Shown here one piece after another: positions 53,132-63,437 of a DNA stretch of 64,000 bases. The notes beneath the pieces were generated by a model. The model searched no databases. It worked only from the letters and a program-made list of their open reading frames with translations, and was not told where the DNA came from. Each line of letters opens with the position of its first letter. The stretch's first letter is position 1. The translations under genes and the position numbers were made by a program. Origin of the DNA: Kangiella sp. (lineage in GTDB: Bacteria > Pseudomonadota > Gammaproteobacteria > Enterobacterales > Kangiellaceae); contig JANQSG010000013.1 of assembly GCA_028284185.1 (NCBI GenBank), forward strand, positions 1-64,000, in the 5' to 3' direction.

Positions 53132-55240
53132 ATGACAAAGAAAAAATCTCTTTGGGTATTGCCATTACTGTTAATCAGTCAAATATCCCAGGGGCAAATA
53201 TCACCAGCCGAAGATGATTTATTTGCTGAAGAATCCTTACCGATAGTTTTATCGGCTACTCGCTTACGCCAATCCCAACTTGAAACACCAGCCTCAGTGA
53301 CCATTATTACTCGTCGCCAAATCAATGCCACTGGTGCTCGAGATCTGGTCGAAGCTCTAAGATTGGTGCCAGGATTAAATATAGCGTATTCGCGCAACAA
53401 CATGCCTGAGGTCAGTATTCATGGTTTTCTGACCGAGTTTTCTCGCCGCTTGCAGGTGCTGGTCGATGGCCACCCCATCTTCAAACCCGGTTTATCACGA
53501 GTTTTGTGGAATAATTTACCGGTTAATATTGACGAGGTAGAGCGTATTGAAGTCATTCGTGGCCCTAATACCAGCAGCTATGGTTCCAATGCTTTTTTGG
53601 GGGTCATCAATATTGTTACGCGTCACCCTTCCGACATAGAAAGCCACTCGGTATCGCTCACTACCGGTAATAATGGTATCGCAGATGCCTACGTTCGTGT
53701 AGCCCATCAAGCTGATAAATTTGGCTATCGACTCAGCGCCGGACATCAACAGGATAATGGTTTTACTGGTGAATTTAATGGAGTTATGCGATTTGATGAA
53801 AGCAAAAATGAATATTTTAGAGGGGATTTCAGCTATCAAGCCAACATGAGAAATAGCCTGCGCTTTAGTTTAGGTCACGCTCAATCCGAACAAGACATTG
53901 ATCACTTGGATATTTATCAACTGCACCCATCGCACCCATTAAAAGTTGAAGATACCGCTGTCCAATTAAATTGGGAACATCAGGTAAACAACAGGCATTC
54001 GGTAATGGTGAATGCTTTTCACGCCGCCAGTAACAATCGAGAAAGCTGGCAAACCTGTCCCCCTGCTTTTTTTATGACGCAGGAACTCGGCGACCTATAC
54101 GATCTCGATAGCGATTATACGAGCCTGTTTGTTGATGCTCTGATTACAGGTTCAGCGATTCCTGCGCCATCTTCTGCGGCAATTGCGAGTTTGGCGCAAC
54201 AGGCAGCCATTAGAGCTGCCGGATTAGGTTCAGCCACCGTTTGTGGTACAGCCAATCAAAATTTTGATGAAACCAAATGGGGATTCGAATTAGAAGATCA
54301 TTATGAATTTAATGCTAATCTACGTATGGTCACTGGTATTGGGCTGCGTAAAGATAAAATTCGTGGCAACTCTTTGTTTGATGGCGAACCCAGTAATAGT
54401 ACCTTTTATTTATTCGGTAACCTGGAATGGAAACTATCGCCAAAATGGTTATTCAATAGCGGTCTGCTGTATGAAAAAGATGACTTTATCAATTCAGCCA
54501 CCTCTCCTCGATTCGCTTTAAACTATTTGGCTTCCGCAAATTCAGCTTGGCGCTTTATTCTGGCAAAAGGCGTAAGAACCCCTGATTTTTATGAGCAAGT
54601 AGGCCATCGCCATTACCGCGTATCCAATCTGGATACGCCCATTAATGGCACAGATAATTTCGCAACTTTTTATCTGACTCCCCAATCTCAAGGCAACCTT
54701 AAAGAAGAAAAGGTATTATCTCGTGAAATTGGCTGGTTTTATAATCATCGTGACTTCTCCTTTGATGTGAAAATTTTCCATGAAGAAGTTAAAGACGGTA
54801 TTGAAGGTCTGCTCAGCCTGGCAGAATATAATCCTGCAAACTCTATTAATTTCACCAATAAAGGCGCTGAATTTCAGCTTAATTATAAATTGAGTCCGCA
54901 AGATGAAATCTGGCTAAGCTATAGCCATTTGGATTACGATGCTAAGAGTGGGAGTGGAATGAACCCGCATATAGCTGAGCAAACCGCTGCACTTTTATAT
55001 CAAAGACAGTTTGATGAAAATAACCAAGTGAGTTTTGCTTATTATTTACAGGAACTGGCAAACGGTGAAACTTTCGATCGCCTTGATCTACGTTATGGCA
55101 CTCAATTTGATTTTACCCATTCAAAGTTAACTCTTGATTTTGTAGTACAGCATCGCCTGAATAGCGATAGCTTTTTTAACCGGCGTAATGTAATAGGTGA
55201 GCAGACTATTGCATTTTTAAAAGCCAGTGTTAATTTTTAA
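53132..55240 (+). CDS. TonB-dependent outer-membrane receptor
   Basis: The 702-residue receptor has a signal peptide (WVLPLLLISQISQGQ), a plug domain (PIVLSATRLRQSQLETPASVTIITRRQINATGARDLVEAL and EVIRGPNTSSYGSNAFLGVINIVTRHP) and a beta-barrel ending in aromatic TIAFLKASVNF. An unusual loop of about 62 residues between Cys309 and Cys371 is rich in Ala and probably disulfide-bonded. Substrate unknown. It lies 12 bases before darP, between pmbA and darP, which usually adjoin. No clear Fur box is seen upstream. Confidence 0.88.
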   Translation: MTKKKSLWVLPLLLISQISQGQISPAEDDLFAEESLPIVLSATRLRQSQLETPASVTIITRRQINATGARDLVEALRLVPGLNIAYSRNNMPEVSIHGFLTEFSRRLQVLVDGHPIFKPGLSRVLWNNLPVNIDEVERIEVIRGPNTSSYGSNAFLGVINIVTRHPSDIESHSVSLTTGNNGIADAYVRVAHQADKFGYRLSAGHQQDNGFTGEFNGVMRFDESKNEYFRGDFSYQANMRNSLRFSLGHAQSEQDIDHLDIYQLHPSHPLKVEDTAVQLNWEHQVNNRHSVMVNAFHAASNNRESWQTCPPAFFMTQELGDLYDLDSDYTSLFVDALITGSAIPAPSSAAIASLAQQAAIRAAGLGSATVCGTANQNFDETKWGFELEDHYEFNANLRMVTGIGLRKDKIRGNSLFDGEPSNSTFYLFGNLEWKLSPKWLFNSGLLYEKDDFINSATSPRFALNYLASANSAWRFILAKGVRTPDFYEQVGHRHYRVSNLDTPINGTDNFATFYLTPQSQGNLKEEKVLSREIGWFYNHRDFSFDVKIFHEEVKDGIEGLLSLAEYNPANSINFTNKGAEFQLNYKLSPQDEIWLSYSHLDYDAKSGSGMNPHIAEQTAALLYQRQFDENNQVSFAYYLQELANGETFDRLDLRYGTQFDFTHSKLTLDFVVQHRLNSDSFFNRRNVIGEQTIAFLKASVNF

Positions 55241-55252
55241 AGTTGATGCAAC

Positions 55253-55765
55253 ATGAGCAAAGAACAAGATACGCAACAGTATGGTGAGCACCACCAATCC
55301 AAGTCAGAACTAAAAAGAGAAGTTCAAGAAATAACCAAGCTGGGACAAAGGCTACTTAAATTGCCTGCTAATGCCCTCAAACAATTTCCACTTTCTGAAT
55401 GGTGTCTTAAGGCTTTGTTAGAAGGCCAGAAAATCAAAAGTCCGGTTGGCCTGAAACGGCAAATCAAATATATTGGCAAATTACTGCGTGATGAAGATCA
55501 CGCTGCCATTCAGCAAAAATTATTGCTTATCGATCAAGAGAAATCCTTAGCCAATAAGCAGTTTCATCAGCTAGAACAGTGGCGTGATCGTCTGATTCGG
55601 GAAGGTGATAAAGCGGTATTTGAACTGCTGCAACAGCAACCTGAAATGGATCGTCAACACTTAAGGCAACTGGTAAGAAATGCGCAACACGAAATAAACA
55701 ATAACAAGCCGCCAAAAGCCCAGCGCTTAATCTTTCAATACCTAAAAGAATACTTACATGAATAG
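55253..55765 (+). CDS. darP: Ribosome-associated protein DarP (YjgA, DUF615)
   Basis: DarP (YjgA) helps late 50S assembly. The 170-residue, highly charged helical protein has SKSELKREVQEITKLGQRLLKLP, LKRQIKYIGKLLRDED, QWRDRLIREGDKAVFELLQQQPEMDRQHLRQLVRNAQHE and ends FQYLKEYL; this block is the DUF615 signature. It lies 12 bases downstream of the TonB receptor, probably co-transcribed, and is convergent with tldD. Confidence 0.93.
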   Translation: MSKEQDTQQYGEHHQSKSELKREVQEITKLGQRLLKLPANALKQFPLSEWCLKALLEGQKIKSPVGLKRQIKYIGKLLRDEDHAAIQQKLLLIDQEKSLANKQFHQLEQWRDRLIREGDKAVFELLQQQPEMDRQHLRQLVRNAQHEINNNKPPKAQRLIFQYLKEYLHE

Positions 55766-55780
55766 ATTAATTTTTATTGT

Positions 55781-57217
55781 TTAAGTTTGAGTTCCACCTA
55801 CTGTCAAGTGATCGATTTTAAGGGTTGGTTGTCCCACACAAACCGGCACACTCTGTCCCGCCTTACCACACACTCCAATACCGGGATCCAGACGCGAATC
55901 ATTAGCCACCATACTAACCCGCTGCAAAACTTCGGGGCCATTACCAATCAAGGTAGCGCCTTTAATCGGCGCTGTTATTTTGCCCTTTTCAATCAAATAG
56001 GCTTCACTGGCACTAAATACAAAATTACCCGAGGTAATATCCACCTGCCCTCCAGCAAAGTTTGGCGCATAAATCCCGTTATCAACACTACGGATAATTT
56101 CTTCCCGCTCCGACGAGCCGGATAACATAAAGGTATTGGTCATCCTCGGCATTGGCAGGTGCGCATAAGATTCTCGACGACCGTTTCCAGTAGATGCAAC
56201 GCCCATCAATCGAGCATTATGTTTATCCTGCATATAGCCTTGCAAGATACCATTTTCAATAAGCACATTGGATTGTGTCATGGTGCCTTCATCATCAACA
56301 TTTAAAGAGCCACGCATACTTTCAATACTGCCATCATCAATCACGGTACAAAGTTTAGAAGCCACCTGCTGCCCAATTTTGTTTGAATAGGCAGAAGATC
56401 CTTTACGATTAAAATCCCCTTCCAAACCATGTCCTACAGCCTCGTGCAGCAAAACTCCCGACCAGCCACTGCCCAATACTACTGGCATATTTCCTGCTGG
56501 TGCCTCAATCGCCTCTAAATTAATTAAAGCCTGATCGACAGCCTGTTTGGCAACGGCTGCTAAATCCATAGCAATAAAATCCTGCCATAAATAACGGCCA
56601 CCAATACCGGCACTTCCCCGCTCGCGCTTACCCTTCGACTCAGCAACTACGGTGACATTCAAACGAATCATCGGCCTAATATCCGCAGCCTGAGTTCCAT
56701 CGCTGGCAACCACCATAATTTGTTCATCTGAAGCTGATAAACTCACTATGACCTGCTTTACTTTTTCATCCAATGCGCGCGTTGTTTTATCTAAATCTTG
56801 TAATAATTGAATTTTCTTTGACTGGGCCACATTAGCCATCACAGCCTGCCTTTGGAACAATTGTTGCTCTTTTGCAGAAACAAAGCCTATCTTTCGCTGC
56901 TGGCCTGATTTACTGATAGAAGTCGCAGCTTTGATCGCATTATTTAGCTCTAATTGCTCAAACGAATTAGCATAAGCAAAACCGGTTTTATCAGCCAAAA
57001 TAGTGCGCACGCCGAGCCCTTTGTTCAGATTAAAGCTGGCATCTTTGACAATTCCATCTTCCAGCTGCCAATATTCAAGCAGCATTTTTTGTAAAAAAAT
57101 ATCTGAAAAGTCCAAATCGTACGCATGCAGTTTTTCCACTGAAGTGCGTAAAAAATCAAGAGATAAATTTGATTCGGCGAATAAGTTTTTCTCAACCTGA
57201 TCTAAAATAGAGCTCAT
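55781..57217 (-). CDS. tldD: Metalloprotease TldD
   Basis: TldD is the zinc-binding subunit of the TldD/TldE peptidase. The 478-residue protein has the active-site HEAVGHGLEGDFNRKGSSAYS, where HEAVGH holds metal-binding histidines, and the sequence TMTQSNVLIENGILQGYMQDKHNARLMG with later C in GVCGKAGQSVPVCVGQPTLKIDHLTVGGT. The inactive partner PmbA is nearby. Downstream in the maf-rng-yhdP-nit-tldD series. Confidence 0.96.
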   Translation of the reverse strand: MSSILDQVEKNLFAESNLSLDFLRTSVEKLHAYDLDFSDIFLQKMLLEYWQLEDGIVKDASFNLNKGLGVRTILADKTGFAYANSFEQLELNNAIKAATSISKSGQQRKIGFVSAKEQQLFQRQAVMANVAQSKKIQLLQDLDKTTRALDEKVKQVIVSLSASDEQIMVVASDGTQAADIRPMIRLNVTVVAESKGKRERGSAGIGGRYLWQDFIAMDLAAVAKQAVDQALINLEAIEAPAGNMPVVLGSGWSGVLLHEAVGHGLEGDFNRKGSSAYSNKIGQQVASKLCTVIDDGSIESMRGSLNVDDEGTMTQSNVLIENGILQGYMQDKHNARLMGVASTGNGRRESYAHLPMPRMTNTFMLSGSSEREEIIRSVDNGIYAPNFAGGQVDITSGNFVFSASEAYLIEKGKITAPIKGATLIGNGPEVLQRVSMVANDSRLDPGIGVCGKAGQSVPVCVGQPTLKIDHLTVGGTQT

Positions 57218-57257
57218 CTAATATTTTCCAAATATCTGTTTATTGTCTGTTGATTTA

Positions 57258-58061
57258 TTAAAGCTTTCTATGCAAATGTGCTGGGAACCTGCTACGAACA
57301 GCATCAATTTTTTGTTTGCTTAGCTCGATAACCAATACAGATTCCTGCTGCTGCAAAGAAGCCACTAGCTTACCCCAGGGATCGATCAGCTGACTATGAC
57401 CGTAAGTTTGACGGCCATTAGAATGTATTCCGGTTTGATTGACACCAGCCAGATACAGTAAATTTTCAACCGCTCTGGCCTTTAGTAACAACTGCCAATG
57501 TTGCTCGCCGGTTTTTTGAGTAAATGCTGATGGCACTAAAACAATATCAGCCCCTTGTTTTTGATAGTATCGATACAACTCAGGAAAACGCAGATCGTAA
57601 CAAATCGATAAGCCAATAGTGAAATCGTCTATAGTCAGCAACTGTGGGCTATCACCAGCAGAAGTATCCTCAGACTCCAAGTAAGTCTCGCCATTGGCAA
57701 GCTCTACATCAAACAGATGAATTTTGTCGTAAAACGTTACCAGCTGTCCTGATGGATTATATACCAAGCATCGGGCAAAAGGTTTGTTTTTATCCCCAGA
57801 ACTAATAGGAAAAGAGCCGGCAATAATCCAAAGAGAAAGTTCTGAACTTACCTTTTGCAGCCAATCCTGAACGGGGCCATTACCCAGCGCTTCTTGCAAA
57901 GCCAATTTTTCACTGCTATGTTTTTGCATTAGAGCAAAGTTTTCTGGCAATACCACAACTTTAGCACCCTGCTGTTTAGCATCCAGCAACAGACACTTAA
58001 TTTTTTCTAAATTTTCATTAAGGCGATGGGATGAAGTAATTTGCAGCAACGCCAATTTCAA
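57258..58061 (-). CDS. Carbon-nitrogen hydrolase (Nit2/NitFhit-like)
   Basis: The 267-residue nitrilase-superfamily protein has the Glu-Lys-Cys triad: VVVLPENFAL (Glu), YDKIHLFDVE (Lys) and IGLSICYDLRFPELYR (Cys). FGL-like C-terminal PSAFTQKTGEQHWQLLLKARAVENLLYLAG and HSQLIDPWGKLVASL follow. The family hydrolyses damaged amides such as deaminated glutathione. It overlaps the yhdP stop by four bases (ATGA). The exact substrate is inferred. Confidence 0.9.
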   Translation of the reverse strand: MKLALLQITSSHRLNENLEKIKCLLLDAKQQGAKVVVLPENFALMQKHSSEKLALQEALGNGPVQDWLQKVSSELSLWIIAGSFPISSGDKNKPFARCLVYNPSGQLVTFYDKIHLFDVELANGETYLESEDTSAGDSPQLLTIDDFTIGLSICYDLRFPELYRYYQKQGADIVLVPSAFTQKTGEQHWQLLLKARAVENLLYLAGVNQTGIHSNGRQTYGHSQLIDPWGKLVASLQQQESVLVIELSKQKIDAVRSRFPAHLHRKL

Positions 58062-61000
58062 GGTTTTTGCTCCTCTTGCGGTTTACTTTCTTGCTGTGTA
58101 TCCAAATCATTTTTTTCTTTTTCCTGGTTAATTAACTCTTCGCTAACTTGCACTTCTTTGGATTGCTTAGCAACTTCTTCGACAACAGGATCTTCAAGAT
58201 TACCAGTAATTTTATATTCAATGCTGGACACCACATTTAATGCTGGCTCAAAAATTTTGCTCACAATCAGCATAATAAGACCAGTAGTAGGCTCAATCGC
58301 CCAGCCTGCCAGTACGGGCAAACTTGAACCCAATTTAGGTGTCACTACAACTTTTTGATCCACTTGTTGTGTATTTAAATCCACCACTCCACTGACTGAA
58401 ACATCTGCCGCAGTGCCTTCAATTTCCACTTGCTCACTGATCAGTTGACCTTTATCAATTTTAAATTTCCCAATAATTTTGTCGTAGAAGAAACCATCTC
58501 TAAACAGATCACTAAAATCCAGGGATAGTCGCCGAGGAATACTTTGCAAAGAAAATAAACTGAAAATTCTGGCCTTTCTATCACTCAAATCTTTAATGGC
58601 TCCTTTTTCAGTCTCTAATGAAAAACTACCGTAAGTCTGACTTAAGCTGAAATCATGAATACTTCCAGGCCAATTTAAATTTAGCACTCCAGTCGTTTGA
58701 GTATCTCTAATTTCACCATCAAGATCCCACAATTTTAGTAGCCCATTAGGATTTGGAACTGAGAAATCAACTTGTAGATTGGTATTATTATCTGTAATAG
58801 AACCGCTTATTTTCGATAGGAGTTGATCGGAAACATAAGCACTACCAGCTAAAACAATTTTATCATCTTGATATTGGCTGCTGAGAGTTATAGGGCCGAA
58901 TGAATAGCCATTTATCTGACAAAGCTGACATTCGAATTGCCAATTATCATATTGGGATAAATCCAACGAGACTTGATTCCTGGAAACTTGCTGCCAGGGT
59001 TTAAGCGTTATATCCAGTTGTTCAATGGAAACTTTTTTCAGTCCATCCTTGTAAAAAGCAACTTTGGCTTTTGCCTGCTCAGAATAAAAATTAAGTTGCA
59101 TATTCTGATCATTAGTTCGTTCATCATTTATCCGAACCTTATTAAAAGTCTGGCCTGCCACTAAAAGTTCCGGCGTGGTGATATTGATATGCTCAATCCA
59201 AGTTGGCCAATCATTAGTCTTGCTCTTTGGTATTTCAATATGTTCCAACCATTCCTTTACTAAAATTTTGTCGAAATAACCATCTATCGAAACACCTGAA
59301 GTAGGAATTTTTAGTGGCTGAGTGGCCAAACTTCCCAATTTAATAATTCCCTTGAGCTTTTCAGGAGAATTCACATTGAACATTAGCTGACTTGCTGCTT
59401 GATCACTATAACTGGTTCTCAACCTAACATCGTTTCCCAACTTCATGACTGTAGCCAATAGTGGCGCAGATTTTTGTTTGGTTTTAGCCAGCCAATCAGG
59501 GCCTTTGATACTGGTTCCAACAAGATCGCTACTAATAATCAAGGATTCATTAGCTGTTTCATTATCATCAATCTCATAATGAATATTAAAATGACTTTTA
59601 CCTTCCGTATAAAGCGGATTAAATTGCAGCAGTTGCTTACTGATCTTGGCTATATCCAATAAACCATTGGCATCAATCTTAACCAAACTTTCATTATCAG
59701 TATATTCGTCAACTTTAAGATCGATATTTAGCAAGCCATCCATTAGCTTTGCCTTAAGATCCTTGCTGTAAGCTCCTTTTTCCGTAAACACCAGCTGGCC
59801 CTGCATTTGCTCTAAAGCTACTCTATAGGGTATGCCATTAATTTGGTTAGCTTTGAAATTAATAAGTCCATCAACTTTTGCTTTAGCCTCTTTAGCAAGC
59901 AATAAATCCAGCTTTAACTTCAGAGCTAAACTTTTATCAAATTTAATGTTAACTAATTCATTACCAAACATTTCTTTCAAAGGAGATTGATTATAAACAT
60001 TAAAATAACTCGCATAATTGCTATCGGCATCCACCTCCACTATCAAGTGAGGATCATCTTGTGTTAAATCAGGAATAATGGCTTGTGCAGATTTAACCTT
60101 TGCTCCTAATAAATCAGCTTTTGTCGCATTAATGGTAATACTCTCATTTGCAAATACAGCATGAGCATTCAGCTGCCTGGCCGCAGGCCAATCCTCTTCA
60201 AATTTAAAAACAGCATTAGAAACCTTTGCCTGAATATCAAACTGTCCTTCCGATCCTAAAAAAGGAAAAATTGTAGGTTCTCCCTGCCAAATAAATTTGG
60301 CAAAATCTACAGTTCCACCTAACAGGCTTTCGTCCAAATAATGCAATGCTTGTTCGCTAAAGCCTGGATCTCTGGGCCAGTACCGATAGAGTTTTCCTAT
60401 CCGAACCTTTTCGACTTCTGCATAAATTGCCATTGATAAAGGATCTTGAATTGCCAATCTGGCCCTGGCTTTAATCTTGGCATCACTATTATCAAAAATT
60501 AATTGATCAATTAATAACTCGGTATCCTGATTAAAACTGTATCGACCCGCAAGATAAAGTTTATCGATAGCAATCTCTTCTTTGAACATTGGCTGCCAAT
60601 TCAGACTTGAATTTTGGCTCTTGGCCTCAAACCACCAATCCCCATTGACACCAGTTGCCATAAGTGTATGCAAACTAATGGATGGCACATTCTGATATGA
60701 CTGCACATTTAAATTGGAAAAATGAACCGTGCCATCCAGGGGAATCCAGCTATTTTGCACCATCGCTAACCTGATATTCGAATTTTCAAGTAAACCCGTT
60801 GGATTCAGTTTTGTTAATTGTTCATTTATTGTTGGCTCGAAAAACAAAGTTGCAAGATGCCGTATGAATCTTAAAGGAATGACGCCTGTGGCAATATGAT
60901 AAGTAGCAGCTTCCTTATCGCTCTGCTCTTTAAGGTAAACAAAACTTTCATGCAGTTTAAATTTTTCTTCTTGCTTTAGACTAATTAAAAACTCATCACT

Positions 61001-61891
61001 AATAATTTCCAGTGCATTAGCTTGTTGTAAAAAGTTTAATTTTAGATCCACTCTAGCGATTTGATCTTGTTCATTAGTAATTTCCAGTCGTCCTTTTTCT
61101 AAAATATTTCCCTGAATTGTCCACCAACTCTTTAAATTTACACGATTAAAATCTTTTAATTCTTTTATACTGGTTAGTTCAGATAAAGCAACCAGATTAA
61201 ATTGTCGAAAATCAGAAAAAATATTGATGTGATTATTTTCAGAGGACAGCTCACCTTCTGACTCCAACACAAATCTGCCTCGTTCAAGTAACTCACCATA
61301 AGATTCAACAATTAGCTGTTTTTGATTTTTAATTTGTTTAATTTGAATAACAGGGAAATGCTGTTGATAGCTTTGTTCAGATTTCTTTAACAGCACAGCA
61401 AGATTATTCACTTTTATATGCTGATGATTAAATACCTCTGAATTTACCTCTAAAAACTGCTTAACCTTTGGCAAACTTAATTCAAATGAGGAATCGCTCC
61501 CACTAATCGCTGCCAAGTCTAATTTGGCATTGTCTATAACCAGATTATCTGTAACCAGATAACCATTATAAAGGGTTCTCCACAAATCAATCTTCAACTG
61601 ATTGCTGGAACTTTGAAAAGTGATTTTTTTTTCTGGATGAGACCATTGTAAATTGTCAATATTGGCAATTGGTTTAAAGCCACTCCAATCAACCTGCAAT
61701 TTATCAAAACTTAATTCACCGCCAATATAAGATTCTATAAAGTCGGTAATTTCTTCTTCTTGCTGCACCCAATAGGGTAAAGATACTTTCAATAATGAAA
61801 TTAAGAAAACCAGAATAATAATAAAGATAGAGACCAACCAGACCAGCTTGCTGAAAATTTTTGAAATGGTTTTGCTAACTTTAGAAACCAT
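58058..61891 (-). CDS. yhdP: AsmA-like phospholipid transport protein YhdP
   Basis: YhdP is a giant bitopic inner-membrane protein that moves phospholipids toward the outer membrane (redundant with TamB, YdbH). The 1277-residue product has an N-terminal anchor (about 12-37, LVWLVSIFIIILVFLISLL) and a long beta-rich periplasmic region with a DUF3971-type part and the conserved AsmA-like C-terminus GTAADVSVSGVVDLNTQQVDQKVVVTPKLGSSLPVLAGW. The end is a charged Gln/Glu/Lys tail. It starts 3 bases after rng. Confidence 0.94.
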   Translation of the reverse strand: MVSKVSKTISKIFSKLVWLVSIFIIILVFLISLLKVSLPYWVQQEEEITDFIESYIGGELSFDKLQVDWSGFKPIANIDNLQWSHPEKKITFQSSSNQLKIDLWRTLYNGYLVTDNLVIDNAKLDLAAISGSDSSFELSLPKVKQFLEVNSEVFNHQHIKVNNLAVLLKKSEQSYQQHFPVIQIKQIKNQKQLIVESYGELLERGRFVLESEGELSSENNHINIFSDFRQFNLVALSELTSIKELKDFNRVNLKSWWTIQGNILEKGRLEITNEQDQIARVDLKLNFLQQANALEIISDEFLISLKQEEKFKLHESFVYLKEQSDKEAATYHIATGVIPLRFIRHLATLFFEPTINEQLTKLNPTGLLENSNIRLAMVQNSWIPLDGTVHFSNLNVQSYQNVPSISLHTLMATGVNGDWWFEAKSQNSSLNWQPMFKEEIAIDKLYLAGRYSFNQDTELLIDQLIFDNSDAKIKARARLAIQDPLSMAIYAEVEKVRIGKLYRYWPRDPGFSEQALHYLDESLLGGTVDFAKFIWQGEPTIFPFLGSEGQFDIQAKVSNAVFKFEEDWPAARQLNAHAVFANESITINATKADLLGAKVKSAQAIIPDLTQDDPHLIVEVDADSNYASYFNVYNQSPLKEMFGNELVNIKFDKSLALKLKLDLLLAKEAKAKVDGLINFKANQINGIPYRVALEQMQGQLVFTEKGAYSKDLKAKLMDGLLNIDLKVDEYTDNESLVKIDANGLLDIAKISKQLLQFNPLYTEGKSHFNIHYEIDDNETANESLIISSDLVGTSIKGPDWLAKTKQKSAPLLATVMKLGNDVRLRTSYSDQAASQLMFNVNSPEKLKGIIKLGSLATQPLKIPTSGVSIDGYFDKILVKEWLEHIEIPKSKTNDWPTWIEHINITTPELLVAGQTFNKVRINDERTNDQNMQLNFYSEQAKAKVAFYKDGLKKVSIEQLDITLKPWQQVSRNQVSLDLSQYDNWQFECQLCQINGYSFGPITLSSQYQDDKIVLAGSAYVSDQLLSKISGSITDNNTNLQVDFSVPNPNGLLKLWDLDGEIRDTQTTGVLNLNWPGSIHDFSLSQTYGSFSLETEKGAIKDLSDRKARIFSLFSLQSIPRRLSLDFSDLFRDGFFYDKIIGKFKIDKGQLISEQVEIEGTAADVSVSGVVDLNTQQVDQKVVVTPKLGSSLPVLAGWAIEPTTGLIMLIVSKIFEPALNVVSSIEYKITGNLEDPVVEEVAKQSKEVQVSEELINQEKEKNDLDTQQESKPQEEQKP

Positions 61892-61894
61892 GAA

Positions 61895-63391
61895 TTAAAT
61901 CAACACCACATCAAACTGTTCAGGGCTATACAGCGACTCTGCCTGTAGCCTTATAGGTTTTGCGACATTTTCTTCCAGTTCGGCTAAATTGTTGGCTTCT
62001 TCATCCAGCAAAGTTTCAATTACTGATTGACTGGCCAGTATCAGGAACTTCTGCACATCATAAGCTCGCGATGCTCTGCTGATTTCACGAAAAATTTCAT
62101 AGCACACAGTCACCGGAGTTTTCACAAAACCACAACCATTACACTGTTGGCAGGGCTCACACATCAGATGCTCCAATGACTCTCTTGAGCGCTTGCGAGT
62201 CATTTCCACCAAACCTAAAGCAGAAACTTCCGTTACCTGAGTTTTTACCAGATCCCGATCCAGAGTTTTCTCCAGTGTTCTTAAAACCTGGCGCTTATGT
62301 TCGGGCTCTTGCATATCAATAAAATCAACGATAATAATCCCGCCTAAATTCCTAAGCCGCAATTGTCTGGCTAAGGCACTGGCAGCCTCTAAGTTAGTGC
62401 GAAAAATAGTTTCCTCTAAATTTTTATGTCCTACAAAAGCACCCGTATTAACATCTATAGTGGTCATGGCTTCGGTTTGGTCAATAATTAAATGCCCACC
62501 CGATTTTAATAATACTTTCCTTTCTAAAGCTTTTTTGATTTCTTCTTCAATATTATATAAATCGAAAATAGGCCGCTCACCCCGATACAGCTCAATTCTG
62601 CCCATCAATTCCGGCGAAAACTTTTTAACAAAATCACTGATCCGCTGATAACTTTTTTCATTATCAATTCGCACTCGCTCTATATCATCGGCGAAAATAT
62701 CGCGCATAATTCTGAGTTCAAGAGCTAAATCCTGATGCACTAGGCCAGGCGCTTTTACCGCTTTGACTTGCTGTTTGATCCCCATCCAAAGCTTACGTAA
62801 AAATTCACTATCCCGAATTAACTCGGCTTCATCAACTTTTTCCGCCGCAGTACGAATAATATAACCATCACCCAGCTCATTATCCGTTGCAAAAACCCTT
62901 TTTAGCCTTTCCCGTTCATCCTGATCATCAATACGCTGAGAGATACCAATATGCTGTTGTTCTGGCATCAAAACCAAAAACCGGGAAGGAATGGTAATAT
63001 GAGTGGTTAAACGCGCACCTTTGGTGCCAAGCGGATCTTTGATCACCTGCACCATAATCGTCTGACCCACTCGCAACAGACTAGTGATATCAATATGATT
63101 AATGCTTTCTTGCGGTTGCTCCGCCAATTCCGGAAAATCCACCCCTGTTTGATCGATTCGCTTGCTGGAAAAAATATCCGCCGCATGTAAAAAAGCTGCC
63201 TTTTCCTGACCGATCTCCACAAACGCTGCCTGCATTCCGGGCATAACGCGGCTAACAATACCTTTATAAATATTACCAACGATACCTTTATTGGCAGTCC
63301 TTTCCAGATGAACCTCCTGCAAGACACCATTTTCAACCACTGAAACCCGTGTCTCCTGAGAAGTTACATTGATTAGAATTTCTTCGCGCAT
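61895..63391 (-). CDS. rng: Ribonuclease G
   Basis: RNase G processes the 5' end of 16S rRNA and some mRNAs. The 498-residue protein has an S1 domain (NIYKGIVSRVMPGMQAAFVEIGQEKAAFLHAADI), the catalytic DNase-I-like part with TTIDVNTGAFVGHKNLEETIFRTNLEAA and GIIIVDFIDM, and the zinc-link CEPCQQCNGCGFV following MTRKRSRESLEHLM. It lacks the long C-terminal scaffold of RNase E. It lies between maf and yhdP as in E. coli. Confidence 0.96.
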   Translation of the reverse strand: MREEILINVTSQETRVSVVENGVLQEVHLERTANKGIVGNIYKGIVSRVMPGMQAAFVEIGQEKAAFLHAADIFSSKRIDQTGVDFPELAEQPQESINHIDITSLLRVGQTIMVQVIKDPLGTKGARLTTHITIPSRFLVLMPEQQHIGISQRIDDQDERERLKRVFATDNELGDGYIIRTAAEKVDEAELIRDSEFLRKLWMGIKQQVKAVKAPGLVHQDLALELRIMRDIFADDIERVRIDNEKSYQRISDFVKKFSPELMGRIELYRGERPIFDLYNIEEEIKKALERKVLLKSGGHLIIDQTEAMTTIDVNTGAFVGHKNLEETIFRTNLEAASALARQLRLRNLGGIIIVDFIDMQEPEHKRQVLRTLEKTLDRDLVKTQVTEVSALGLVEMTRKRSRESLEHLMCEPCQQCNGCGFVKTPVTVCYEIFREISRASRAYDVQKFLILASQSVIETLLDEEANNLAELEENVAKPIRLQAESLYSPEQFDVVLI

Positions 63392-63437
63392 AATTTAACT
63401 AAAACAATGACTTAAGCCTAGTGTACCAACTATTTGG

